In this document: in pieces, positions 45,563 through 58,190 of the stretch
Layout: every line of letters starts with the position of its first letter
Position numbering within the stretch: the stretch's first letter is position 1
Assembly: GCA_022432975.1 (NCBI GenBank)
Contig: CM039509.1
Location: 24,025,432 to 24,089,431 of the forward strand
Direction: 5' to 3'
DNA: 64,000 nt
From: Begonia masoniana
Taxonomy: Eukaryota; Streptophyta; Magnoliopsida; Cucurbitales; Begoniaceae
Translations under genes and position numbers: made by a program
Notes under the pieces: model-generated
Seen by the model: only the letters and a program-made list of their open reading frames with translations
Databases searched by the model: none
What the model was told of the DNA's origin: nothing

Positions 45563-47838
45563 TGTGGCGACCCCAACCCGATTAGGGCCGCCACGGACTT
45601 GCCGTGACATAATCATTACTTCTTTTATTTTTTTTTTAAAAAAACATTTCCCAAAACCCTTAAACAAACTAACCATAACGTAACCTTAACTCTAAACTCT
45701 CGTAACTACGTAAATTTTTCTTTTTATATCACTCATAACGTTTTGACTTCTAAACCATTCAATCGAAGTCTCGAATTGTTGAAATCCCTTAAAATCACTC
45801 ATTCGTCGATCATCAAAACACGACACTAATATAACCTACAATTTCGGACAAATTCAAGAAAACAAACTGCGTGGATCGTTCTAAAAATCGAGCGTATCCT
45901 TACCTGTTTTAAAATAACCAAAAACAACCAAACAGTTCCAGTATATTCTAAAATTAAGACTCCACATTCTAAACGTTCTACTTCCACTACATATACATCA
46001 ACACTCGACTTTTCATACATTTTTCTACCAAAACATCTAATCCATATACTTAAACATTTCCAAACTTTCACAAACAAAACCTACACGTAGACCTACTAAC
46101 CAACAAAACTAACTCACATCATTTGCCACCAAAACAGTTCAGAGCACACCACCGGATCATCAAGCCAAGCCAAAACACACCCCGTCGCCATGAGCACCAC
46201 CCGTCGACCACCTATTCCTTGTCATCATGAGGAACTCTCACCTTCACGTCTGTCACCTACATCATGCAACATAAACAGTAAGCCTAATGCTTAGTAAGAG
46301 AATGCTCTATGGATGACGTATGCATGAATGCGTGACTTTTCATAAAACATATTTATTTCGTTTCGTTTTGTTAAACCATTTTCTTGCCCCGTAAGAATCA
46401 TAACTTGCCCTGTAAGGACATACATGACTTGTCCTGTAAGAACATACATGACTTGCCCTGTAAGAACATACATGACTTGCCCCGTGAGAAACATACATCA
46501 TTCACATGAGGAACATACATCATTCACATGAGAAACATACATCATTCACATGAGAAACATACATGATTCACCTGATCGTTCTTTACCTCAACGTTTCACA
46601 TATCATCTTTAAATCATTATCATTCAATCCATCGTGAAAACATGCTCGTAAATAGTTCGTATGTACCTTTTATAAAACATGATGCATGAGGAGTTCACAT
46701 ATGACATATCATCGAACAATTCATAAACATACATAGACATGCTTTAATCACTACGAACCTATCAAACAACTATTAACTAATAACCTAGGCTACCCGACAC
46801 TTCAAGATCCCACAATCAGAAAATCATCATCAAAACAGAAAAACCTAACGTTGACACGATGTAGGGCCTTAAGGGCCGGAAACCTAACATCCACTTACCT
46901 GGCGTCCTGGTTATGCCGAGCACCGTCCTTGAAGAGCTTGGATTACCTAAGGCATTTCATAGCACGTCATTAGTATTAATCTAAATCATCCATTTCAAAG
47001 CTAAACGAGATCCCGAGCTAAGACAATTTCTTCAAAAACTCTAACTCATTTTGTTCGGGCATAACTAAACTCTTATTTTCGTGAAAACATCTCAAATTAC
47101 TATTTCTAGCCTAATCCAACTAAAATCTAATTAAATGGGCCACTAATTTGGGTTCAGTAAAAACCGAGCCGAAACTTCAAACGCTCGTAACTTTTGCGTC
47201 GGTTATCGGAATCGAACGATTCCAGCGGCCACGTACTCCTCTAACAACCTATTTTAATCTGCCAAAAGGAATTTTAAAACAAAAAACCGGAGCTAGGTCA
47301 ATTCAGGCAAAACCCGATTCTGCCCTTTCCCAAAATTTTTCCCCTTTTTGATTTTTCATCAAATTCTACTCATTTCCTCCTCAATCGACCACACATACCC
47401 TCAATTAGAATAATCTAACCCAAAATCGAAGCTACACTCACCAAAACTGAATTGCCCTAAATCGGCTTCACTGATTTTCGCCCAAATTGGGCATTCCACA
47501 GCCAAGCAACAATAGCCGGCCCAAGGGTTGGCAAACCCAAATCGGAAGCAGCCGATTTCGGCCGGTGATCGGAGCTCAATCGAGCTCGCCACCCACTGCC
47601 TCAAAGCGAACCGAAAACAGGGAGAAAACCGAGCTTACCGGTCGTGTTGCGCGCAGAGATGGCCAGAGATCGCACGTCGCCGTCGTGTTGCCGGAGAGAG
47701 CCGGAAAACGCCGGTGATGGCCATCGGAAATCGTCGCTCGTCGCCTCCTCCTCCCCTGTTCGCTCTCGGCGTCGGGCTCGGGCTCGAGCTCGAGCTCGTT
47801 GAAACCAACAGAATGGTTTAACCATTCTGTTGATTTTA

Positions 47839-47886
<48 letters not shown>

Positions 47887-48225
47887 CCTAATATTAATTC
47901 CTATTAAATATTAACATACCGTTTTGCCTTCCGTAAATCCCGTATATCTCCATAAATTCACATTAATCGTTAGGACCCTAATAACACTTTCTTTTCGTAA
48001 AACGGACTTGATTTACTATTTTTACGAATTAATATACTAAAAGGCTAAAACGGGAACTCTAGCATTACTCTTCTCGATTTGGGTTTCTAAAATTTCACTT
48101 GTTCTTCTACAAATCCCCATAAATTTCTAAGGTCCTAATAAAACTATCCGCTCGCAAAACGGACCTAATTTACTTATTTACGAAAATAGCCTTGTAGCGG
48201 AAACCCGAAAAACTCGGGTGTTACA
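45563..48225 (-). mobile_element. E3 5' LTR
   Basis: 2663 bp and near identical to 39550-42195. Differences are mainly repeat-unit number and an AAT run (47841-47886). Confidence 0.93.
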
Positions 48226-48599
48226 ATACTACAACTATCAAAAACATCAACCAAAATGAGTTAAGCATTCCCATCATTTCTACAAACAGACATCTAAAAT
48301 AAACTATCAAAATATAAAGTCTCACATCCTCCGAAGACCATGGTTAAGGCGCCCCGACAACTGCCCGCACCGGCGTGCCCTGTGTGCCACCGACTGCCGC
48401 CTCCTGGCTCCCACGTCTAGCTCACCTGTCACTCTGTCGTCACCTACACCACAGAACACGTACACACACGTAAGCTTAAGCTTAGTAAGTAGGGAAAAGA
48501 AATATAAACATGCACGATGCACCCACACCGCCCTAACACATGCAGTTTCTACTCACTTTGTTGTTTTCGTTTCGTTTTCGTTTTATTAAATCTTTCCAC

Positions 48600-49080
48600 T
48601 TTCACACGTGAATCAAGTAGGCACACATCCGAGCTCCCCGCTCATTGGATAGCCACGCCTTGACCCACGGAGCAAGATCGGCTAGCTCACGTCCGAGTCC
48701 CCCCCATTGGACGGCAGCACACAATCTCCTCCCTCCCCCTGTCACATGTGAATCAAGTAGGCACACATCCGAGCTCCCCGCTCATTGGACGGCCACGCCT
48801 TGATCCACGGAGCAAGATCGGCCAGCTCACGCCCGGGTCCCCCCCATTGGACGGAAGCACACAATCTTCTCCAACAGCACTTACGTATTTTCAACTTTAT
48901 ATCTCGAGTAGAGTCCCAACTCATTGCCTCCCAGGCATAATGCAAGTGCCTCCCCGGCAACTCGCATAACCATATCTCGAGTAGAGTCCCAACTCACTGC
49001 CTCCCCGGCATATTGCAAGTGCCTCCCCGGCAACTTGCATAACCTGGCGACTCTACTCAACTTTATAGCCTGGCGACTCT
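48600..49080. repeat. Tandem repeats in the E4 3' LTR intron
   Basis: Two long copies (about 120 bp) of GTGAATCAAGTAGGCACACA...CATTGGACGGC, then copies of ATCTCGAGTAGAGTCCCAAC...GCCTCCCCGGCA and CCTGGCGACTCTACTCAAC. The matching region of the 5' LTR is 56650-57065. Confidence 0.93.
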
Positions 49081-50459
49081 ACTCAACTTTATTTTGCTTA
49101 ATCTTTCTTGTTACGTTTCACATTCACCTTTCACGTCATGCACAAACTCATTTTCGTAATAATACTCAACACATGCTTAACATGAATCAACCAAGTCAGT
49201 AAAAATGATATATGATACTCAACACGTGCTTAACATAAATCAACCCACCAACAAAACTCAAACAATAACCCTACCGTTCCGTGGTGTAGGCCCGAAGGCA
49301 AAACGAAGGTATTCCACTACTTACCTGACTTCCTGCTTGGCATTTGCTTATTCACTTCGTCCCTTAAAATTACTCGCTAGACAACCTAATAAATAGAGAG
49401 AAAATAGCTTAGCATCAACTTAAGAAAATCTAAGGAACACTTAAACTTAAAACTAACCACCTTTTTAACCAACTATGCAAACCAATTTAAACTATAAGCC
49501 CTAAACCCGAAATTCCACCAATTTACTCTCAGGCTACTATTTCTAGCCTAATCCAACTAAAACCTAACTAAACGGGCCATGAATTTGGTTTCGGTAAAAA
49601 TTGACCCAAAACTTCAAAAGCACGTAACTTTTGCGTCAGATATTAGAATCGAACGATTCCAGCGGCCACGTACCCCTCTAATAACCTATTTTAACCTGCC
49701 AAAAAGAATTTGAAAACAAACGATCCTAGCTAGGTCAAATATCAGAAAACCCGAACTGCCCCTTTACCTAGAAAATCCTCCTTTTCGATTTTTCATCAAT
49801 TCTCACTCAATTCCTCACTAATCAACCACAAATACCCTCAATTAACGTACTCTCACCAAAAATCCCGAACGACAAGCAAAAACCCGAAATGCCCCAAAGA
49901 GGGCTTGCTGCCTATCTCCCAAACAGGGCTCTCCACGGCCAAGCAACCATAGCCGGCCCAAGGGTTGGCAAACCCACGCCGGAAGCAGCCCATTTCGGCC
50001 GGTGATCGGAGCTCAAACCAACTCGTTTCTCTCGGCCAAAAACAGAAACGAAAAACAGGGCAAAAATGGCTTACCCATTGGTTCGTGCACGGAGACAACC
50101 GGAACTCGCTCTATCACCGTCGTCTGGCCGGAAAACGCTGGAAATCGACGGCGGTCTAGGTCGGAGATCATGGCCTCCCCGTCGCACTCCCCTCTCCCCT
50201 GCTCTCCTCGCGCGACTCGACGACTCTTTCTTTAATTAAGACTAGCTAATTACCGTTTTGCCCTCCTGTGTTTTCGACTATTTCGAATTTCGTTAAATCT
50301 CATTATTAAATTATAACCCACGGTTTAACTTTACTGGAAATATCCGAACCTAAATTAATTAACCAATTAGGTTAACCAAATTTATTCACTTTTCTTTTAA
50401 ATTACTTAAAACAATTATTTATTAAACAATTTATCTTAACAAAAATCCTGGGTGTTACA

Positions 50460-51744
50460 ATCTACCCTCCTTACAAAAATTTTGTCCACAAAATTTGTGG
50501 CCTTGTTATTGCTCAATATACTCATCTCATCTCACCTACTCAATACTCTTACTCATCTATCGGTTACGCTCTAACCCGAATACTCACACGTTCACTAACT
50601 ATAATCTAATTCATACCCTCAAGCCCTCCTAACTAAATTCTCCACTCGATCGTTTCCTCTAGCTAAGTTCATCTTTTCTACTTTTGTGTCTACTAAACAC
50701 GCACAACCCACTACGACTCTCTATGCTACCACAATCGAGTAATCCTAAGATACTAATGAGTACAATTCTTACCTCAAGTCACTTACTTTTCTAATTCAGA
50801 CATGTATCCATCAAACACTCTCAAACCTCCAAAGTCATCTCAATAGCGTAACACTTCGCACACCTATTCCTCATTCTAACATCATGTACATATTCCGAAC
50901 CCTCACGACCTAAATTAATTCACTATATACTCGAAGTACTAACTGAGTTTTCATTCACTCCAAATTAGCAACTCTCTACGATTCTAAATTGGGTCATTCT
51001 AAACTATACACCCCAAGCTATACACCACAACGCTCAATAATCCCTACAATTATTGACCTCACTACACTTTACTACATCTCCCAAAGTTTTCACTTTCCTA
51101 ACTTTGCTCCCTATAGCTTGAGTATACTTTCATACTTTTCCAACTTAATTCCAACTCTAACTTCTCTACTCCAATGTTCATCAATACTGACATAAACATC
51201 TTAATACCGTAACACTAAGAACTCAGTACATAAACATCTTACCCTAAATCCATAAGTTTTAACTTTCTTTCTACTCTACCATCTCTCTCCTAACTGATCA
51301 CTTCTATCTCTTACACTTACTTATCTCAGCCAATCAAGACAATTTATACCTCAAACAAGCAGGACATTTCAGTAATTATTCCAACACAATCCCTTATACT
51401 CAAAGCTTTCAACCATTTCTCAAAGCTCTCATCTCGTACATTCACTATGCTCAATTTGTCTAACTCCTAATCTCAGTCATTACCATACACTCAAATTTTT
51501 AGGTCTAAACTAACTCTTTCACGACTTTACACTCAACACCCGAAATGATATTTACTCCCTTCCTTTTGACCTCACTCTTCACCCCCCAACATAGTTCAAA
51601 CGTATACTTAGCCTAACTTTCACAACTATTTACCCTTACACATTTTATTAACTTTAACTTAATCACTCCTCACCTACCCTTTCAAACTTTTACAATTTAA
51701 TTCTCAATATCCTCTAAGTTCTTCAACTTCATAGGAGGGCTAAC
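50460..51744 (-). mobile_element. E4 internal region, part next to the 3' LTR
   Basis: The polypurine tract (sense GTAAGGAGGGTAGA) lies at 50461-50475. The rest is non-coding, C/T/A-rich and related to the internal domain of E3. The frames are short and repeat-driven. Confidence 0.7.
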
Positions 51745-51994
51745 TGTAACGATCCTAATACTGTACCCGATTTCTGTACTATATATATATATATATATAT
51801 TTTTATCCCAACAATTACTTATCTCTATACTTTAAATAAACTCTAAGCTGAAACTAAACCGAAATCGAAACCAGAATCGAAATCGGAATTGAATTATACC
51901 TTTAAAACAAATTAAAACTTTAAAATAATTTATTTAAAAGTTAATTTAATTAAAATAAAACAATTTATATAATAAGTAAAAAAAAAAAGGGAGA

Positions 51995-52180
51995 GGCGAT
52001 TATTCGTTGGGCGAATAATCACCCCTAAGGCGATTGCAGCAGGCGAGTAATCGCCTGTTGCATCGCCTGTGGCGATTGCTCGCCACAGTTTATGGCGAGC
52101 AATCGCCACTCCCTCTGGAATTTTTCCAGAGAGAGGCGATTCAATCGCCAGGGTTGGCGACCATTCGCCAACCCCTCTGC
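51995..52180. repeat. Palindrome cluster of F3
   Basis: GGCGATTATTCG...CGAATAATCACC, GGCGAGTAATCGCC and GGCGATTGCTCGCC-type arms, adjoining the CTCTGGAATTTTTCCAGAGAG hairpin at about 52113-52133. Confidence 0.9.
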
Positions 52181-52959
52181 CTGTTTCCATTTCATCGCTC
52201 CTTTCATTCCATTTCTCTAACACATAACTACAATTACTCAATACGATTCACCAACACAATAATATCAAATAAAACTTACTCTAATTCTCATTCTTTTCAC
52301 ACTCAACCATTCACCTAGTAAACGACTCGAAATACATTTTAAAACTAAGAACATTTTCATGAAAACGAACTGCATGGGTACGTTTAAAACCTAAATAAAT
52401 CCTCCTGTTTCAAATCACCACGCAGTTCCAAAATACATTCAATAAAAGACTTTTCCAAACCATTATAAAACAGTTTCCAAAACATCAACCTATACATAAA
52501 TACCTATCAACTATCCAAAATCCAACAACCTAAAGTATTTCTATACAAACATTAGCCCAAAATGTCTTAAACCCTCAAAATCTATACATACTGTCCGCAC
52601 GGGTCAGGTAAGCCTCGACTGCACCAGCACACCACCGCAGCCATCCTCCGTCAACTGGACTCAAGCCTCAGAAGGAGGAATCTCGTCCTCACCTGTATCC
52701 TCGAAGTCACCTACACCATACAATACACTATGAAATAAAAATCTCAGCAAGACTCGTAAATGCGACTATATGCTATGCGTGTGAGTTCAGAAATCATGCA
52801 GCATTTTCTTTACTTTATTCTGTGGGTGTCACCGAGATCTCAGCCTCCTAACCAGAGAGAGCACATCCAGCGGGCGGACTACTCTTTCCAGCTAGAAGAG
52901 GGGGGTACACGCTTACAACACGTACAGCCGTGTCTGAGCCCCATCTCGCATGACCATAC

Positions 52960-53120
52960 ATATGAGTGCAATAGATGTGGTATTGTGACAAGCCCCTGCG
53001 TGCCTCCACAATAGGTCAAGCCCCTCTCCAGGCCACATTGCGAGTACATAATAGATGTGGTATTGTGACAAGCCCCTGCGTGCCTCCACAATAGGTCAAG
53101 CCCCTCTCCAGGCCACATCG
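52960..53120. repeat. Two direct repeats in intron 2 of F3
   Basis: Two copies, about 78 bp apart, of ATAGATGTGGTATTGTGACA...CCCCTGCGTGCCTCC...TCTCCAGGCCACAT. Confidence 0.95.
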
Positions 53121-54367
53121 CCATTTTCAAAACATTGTGCGGAAATTCATTTTCATGCTCTTTCTTTAAAACACGTGATGCATGAACAGTTCATAACAGA
53201 ATTTAAACACTCAACATACATACCATCAAGACTGTAAAACATAATCTACAAAACAAATAAACCTAACTATCCAACCAAAACAATATAAACTAGTGCGTCA
53301 CCAAACTCCTCGAAACGACTTCGATGTACGGTGTAGACCAATCGGCCAGAAAAGAATCACGAGAACTTACCTCGTGTCTAAAGCAGCTCAAGCTCCGTCC
53401 ACGAGCGTTGTTTGTCTGAGGTAAAACATAACGGTCGATGTTAAAACAATTTAAGCTTCTAAACGTCCTAATTAACAAAACCTTAACTAACGAATTTCTT
53501 AAAACGTCCAGCTTAACTGTTCGGAGCATTTAATGAACAATCTACGATTGATGCCTCGAAACTACAATTTACGAGCTTTTCCCTAAAACCCGAAAATCCT
53601 TATTTTTAACATTTTCACAAATTGCTATAACTTCGTCCAATAATCATCTAAATTTGTCCAATGCGTTCAATATATGCTTAATCACAGTAAACCTATTAAT
53701 TTCGGACCCTAAATCGCGTTTTAAATCGAAACCCTAAACGAACCTAATTGTTTAAAACTCCAAAATCATCGAAATAAAAACTCTAAGATTGTAGGTTCAT
53801 ACCTAGAACGTCGATTGGAGGAGAAAGCGTGAAGAAAACGGAACGATCGGAGGTCAGAACGGAGGTCGGAAGTGGAGAACTCGTCGATGGCAGAGAAGGA
53901 GATCGCAAATTGGAGCTTCCCTGGCGTGAAAATGGTGGAGGAGGAAGGAGAAGAGTGATTTTAATTAAAATTTACTTTGCAAATTACCATTTTGCCCTTC
54001 GCACTTAATTCTATTTGTTTCGTCCTTTGTTTCGTTAATTGTCTAACGATTCGGTTTCTCCAAATCTCCTTATTTCACCAACAAGTCCAACTCATTATTT
54101 GGGATCTATTAAAACTGTCCGTTCACAATTCGGACCTCGTTTACTATTTTTACTACAACGTCCATTATATTACGAGAAACCTAATTACTCGGAATATAGC
54201 GTTATTACTCCGAAAATTCTCGTAAATTCCTTAAAATTCCAATTATTCGATAGGATCGTAATGACGCTTTCTTTTCGAGAAACGGACCCGATTTGACATA
54301 TTTACAAAAATGCCATTTTATAATATAATAATAATATTCTAAAAATCCGTACGAGCCGGATATTACA

Positions 54368-55848
54368 CTAACTCTCTTACCCTAACTCTCTCTCTTAGTT
54401 AACTAATCTCTCTCATATGTCTGTCCAGAATCTAGAATTTAATCTCATCGTTCTTCTAGCTTACATCTCCCAACCTCTACTAATACTCGAGTTCATATTC
54501 ACATCACACGCTTAAGTTCGGAAACTCTTAAGCCTAGCAACTCTAGCCTAATCTATTTACAACATTAGCAGTTTCGACTTCGTTACATCCAAGTTGAACC
54601 TTTAAACTTTCTAACTTAACATTATCCCTAAATCACTCACACACTTTTCGTACAATTTCTCATTTCTCTTACGCAATTAATTCCATATCATTAAACTTTC
54701 GTAACTTTCTCAACTCTCCAAACTCAACTTACTTCTAAGTCCATGTGAACCTTTCTTCGCTTTCGCATGCAATATCTTCTAACTTTCCTAGCTTCCTACG
54801 GAACACTAAATATTTAATAGCTCACTATCTTATCTTAACCCTCTCTTTTAAGTCGACTCCAACACTCTCTATACTCATGATCTCATAGCACTTGAGTCCT
54901 CATTTACCTCATAAGCTTGAGTCTATTCACTCCTAAACTTAATGACTCTGGCCGAAACTATTTACACTCCTACCTGATCCTTTGGATTTCACAGTCACCA
55001 CATTGCCTTGATCAGTAACATTCTCTACAAGTATTACAACACTAGCTACTTCCCGTACCCTCTTAACAATTTACTTAAACTAAACACCCACACATAATCA
55101 ACAACTAACTACTCCCACTATGCGTAATTCTAACTATTCTACATTTTTCCATTGATCCACATAAACATACGAATGATACTTCTACGATCTAAGGTATCTC
55201 CTGATAAATTTCATTTCCAACTTCACACTCTTATCTAGTTCATCGTATCCTAAAATTTCAAGGGTTTGCTTTATTCAAATTTTATTATATTTTATATCTC
55301 CTTATGGGTAACACTCCTAGGCGTATCACCCTAAGTTATCTATGTCTTCTATCTCCCTCATTCCAAAATCTATTCGCGTTGCACATAACTCATTGTGTCC
55401 TCACCCTTTTTCACGCTAGAATGTAACTCACGTCTCTCTCTTAACAACTCTCACTTCTACCTGGCTAACACTTACACTCCGCTCAGACCAACCCTACCTC
55501 CTTCCTCACATCCTTTGGTTATCAAACTTACATTCACATCATAATATTCTCTAAGATTTATATTCTCAATCCTACTTTTATCTCTTCTATGCATGTTATT
55601 TTGTCTGTTCCCTTTTCCAAATAAACTTCCTAACTATTCGAACTATCGCGTTCCTACGTCAATGAATTGGCTTAAGGAATCCACCAAGGTTGACTACACA
55701 AAAGAAACAGGGATTAAACCAGTCTAATCTTAGATATAAACTATAAAAGTAAAGAAATACTTACAGTCGGTGAAGCACGTCGCATGGCGGCCGGCATTGT
55801 CGGGTAATCCTTTGAACGACTCAACCATTTATGCTCTGATACCATCTT
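54368..55848 (-). mobile_element. E4 internal region, leader side
   Basis: Non-coding C/T-rich sequence continuing 50460-51744, with blocks shared with E3 and with 880-960. It ends at a primer-binding site (sense TGGTATCAGAGC, 55833-55844). I see no gag. Confidence 0.7.
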
Positions 55849-57737
55849 GTAACGACCCCGAACCCACCCTGACTCGGAGCGCTACTTTGCTTACCAATCC
55901 CACGTTAAAACATAATTTAAAATAAGATTGACACAGTAGAATTAAAGTTAAGTCTCTCAAAACTCTCTTACTTCATACCTAACTGCCTAGACTCATTAAT
56001 TTCTCTTAATTCTAACCGTTAAATAACACGGCGTCTTCCCCAAAAATTTTGACAAAGTAACGCCTGAAAATGGCGCCTCCAAAATGCTAACTACCTGCAT
56101 AAAATCCAATCCCAACCAATCCAGAATACTTCTACTCAACTTATTTAGCATACGAAATCACCAAATAGTAGTAAAGAGGAAACTAAAATACTAACATCCC
56201 TAAATGAAGAAAGTCCACAGTACAGGGCGATACATCACCCTTACCTATGACTATTACAACAAATACACATAGCTATACTACAACTATCAAAAACATCAAC
56301 CAAAATGAGTTAAGCATTCCCATCATTTCTACAAACAGACATCTAAAATAAACTATCAAAATACAAAGTTCCACATCCTCCAAAGACCATGGTTAAGGCG
56401 CCCCGACAACTGCCCGCACCGGCGTGCCCTGTGTGCCACCGACTGCCGCCTAATCCGGGCTCCCACGTCTAGCTCACCTGTCACTCTGTCATCGCTTACA
56501 CCACAGAACACGCACACACACATAAGCTTAAGCTTAGTAAGTAGGGAAAAGAAATATAAACATGCACGATGCACCCACACCGCCCTAACACATGCAGTCT
56601 CTACTCACTCTGTTGTTTTCGTTTCGTTTTCGTTTTATTAAATCTTTCCACTTTCACACGTGAATCAAGTAGGCACACATCCGAGCTCCCCGCTCATTGG
56701 ACGGCCACGCCTTGACCCACGGAGCAAGATCGGCCAGCTCACGCCCGGGTCCCCCCATTGGACGGCAGCACACAGTCTCCTCCCTCCCCCTGTCACATAT
56801 GAATCAAGTAGGCACACATCCGAGCTCCCCGCTCATTGGACGGCCACGCCTTGATCCACGGAGCAAGATCGGCCAGCTCACGCCCGGGTCCCCCCCCATT
56901 GGACGGCAGCACACGATCTTCTCCAACAGCACTTACGTATTTTCAACTTTATATCTCGAGTAGAGTCCCAACTCACTGCCTCCCCGGCATATTGCAAGTG
57001 CCTCCCCGGCAACTTGAATAACCTGGCGACTCTACTCAACTTTATAGCCTGGCGACTTTACTCAACTTTATTTTGCTTAATCTTTCTTGTTACGTTTCAC
57101 ATTCACCTTTCACGTCATGCACAAACTCATTTTCGTAATGATACTCAATACATGCTTAACATGAATCAACCAAGTCACTAAAAATGATGCATGATACTCA
57201 ACACGTGCTTAACATAAATCAACCAACCAACAAAACTCAAACAATAACCCTACCGTTCCGTGGTGTAGGCCCGAAGGCAAAACGAAGGTATTCCACTACT
57301 TACCTTACTTCCTGCTCGGCATTTGCTTATTCACTTCGTCCCTTAAAATTACTCACTAGACAACCTAATAAATAGAGAGAAAATAGCTTAGCATCAACTT
57401 AAGAAAATCTAAGGAACACTTAAACTTAAAACTAACCACCTTTTTAACCAACTATGCAAACCAATTTAAACTATAAGCCCTAAACCCGAAATTCCACCAA
57501 TTTACTCTCAGACTACTATTTCTAGCCATAGCTCTAGTGGTACCAGGGATGATGGACTCATGGTTATGAAGACCTGAGAGCCTGGGTTCGAATCCCTGGG
57601 GAGGCAAAAATCCCCATTTACCAGGTGGTAGGGGAAGATCGTGAGTACACGTGGGGGCCACCTTGGGCGCCACATGGCAGCTGGCCCATTGGGGGGCACT
57701 GCACGGCTCGGGCAGGGGAACCCGTCGGGTCGTTACA
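55849..57737 (-). mobile_element. E4 5' LTR with an altered U3
   Basis: Matches the 3' LTR from TGTAACGACCCCG to CTATTTCTAGCC (57527), then switches to a 210-bp tRNA-like unit that ends GTTACA exactly at the GAGTT duplication. The E3 empty site is at 56275-56279. Confidence 0.88.
57528..57737 (+). repeat. tRNA-like unit forming the U3 end of the E4 5' LTR
   Basis: Head TAGCTCTAGTGGTACCAGGG (box A-like) at 57530, box B-like GGTTCGAATCCC near 57586, body with AAGATCGTGAGTACACGTGG, tail GGGTCGTTACA. It belongs to the same family as the halves of the foldback array and reads opposite to E4 transcription. Confidence 0.85.
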
Positions 57738-58176
57738 GAGTTGCTTCGGTTGTTAGCAACTATGAGGAGTTGAGCCTCCTTAGTTCTCAAGGCCGAGGTT
57801 CCTTGTGAGCTATGCCCCATTCTTCTCTCCTTTTTCTAAGTGAAGCAAAGGAGGAGAACGTGGGTTTAAACCATCCTTCATTGTCGAACTCTTTCATCGG
57901 AAGAGTTTTGCCGAGAACAATAACGTTGGTTCTTCGGACGAGCTTTGGAGCCTACATTCATTCTCCATCATTTTCGCACCCTTCTGAACATCACCCACAT
58001 CACATAACCGTTTCTTACATCTCAATTCTCCATGTCCAGTTCCTCTATTTTTTTCTTTTTTTTTTTCACTATTTTTGGCTCTGTTTTCATGCTATTTTTC
58101 TGCTAACGTTTTGTTGTTTTCTCCTCATCATTCCACCATCAATATCAAGCGTTTCTGCCGCCAAAATACTAACATT

Positions 58177-58190
58177 TGGTATCAAAGCCG
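58177..58190 (+). other. E6 primer-binding site
   Basis: TGGTATCAAAGCCG, two bases after the LTR end CTAACA. Confidence 0.85.

Larger units (their letters stand above)
39550..48225 (-). mobile_element. E3: non-autonomous gypsy element with gag remnant and no pol
   Basis: LTRs 39550-42195 and 45563-48225 (TGTGGCGACC...GTTACA, near identical, so young), primer-binding site 45546-45558, internal region about 3.37 kb. Flanks are ATATT/ATACT. The empty site AGCT-ATACT-ACAAC is preserved at 56271-56284 in the other LTR of E4, which proves the boundaries. The internal region has a partial gag and a non-coding domain only. Confidence 0.95.
39118..50459 (-). mobile_element. E4 3' LTR (family D), split by E3
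   Basis: Pieces 39118-39549 and 48231-50459. Starts TGTAACGCCC and ends GGGTGTTACA. Donor AG|GTAAGT near 49324, acceptor GGTGTAG|GTGA near 48447 and TTACTAAGC near 48482 on the minus strand. Its U3 (about 49530-50459) is homologous to the U3 of E3. Confidence 0.88.
51745..54367 (-). mobile_element. Solo LTR F3 (family F, reverse)
   Basis: 2623 bp, with a perfect duplication CTAAC (51740-51744, 54368-54372). In sense it starts TGTAATATCC. Intron 1 is 53416-53802, exon 2 is 53371-53415 (45 nt) and the intron 2 donor is at 53370, with an acceptor near 52710. The palindrome cluster (51995-52175) is of GGCGATTGCTCGCC type. A TA dinucleotide run lies at 51779-51800. Confidence 0.95.
39118..57737 (-). 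mobile_element. E4: large non-autonomous LTR element with two nested insertions
   Basis: Perfect duplication GAGTT at 39113-39117 and 57738-57742. The 3' LTR is 39118-50459 (about 2.66 kb without E3), the polypurine tract 50461-50475, the internal region 50460-55848 (about 2.76 kb without F3) and the 5' LTR 55849-57737. No gag or pol could be read. The two LTRs are nearly identical from the leader end up to CTATTTCTAGCC, then carry different U3 ends. Confidence 0.9.
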
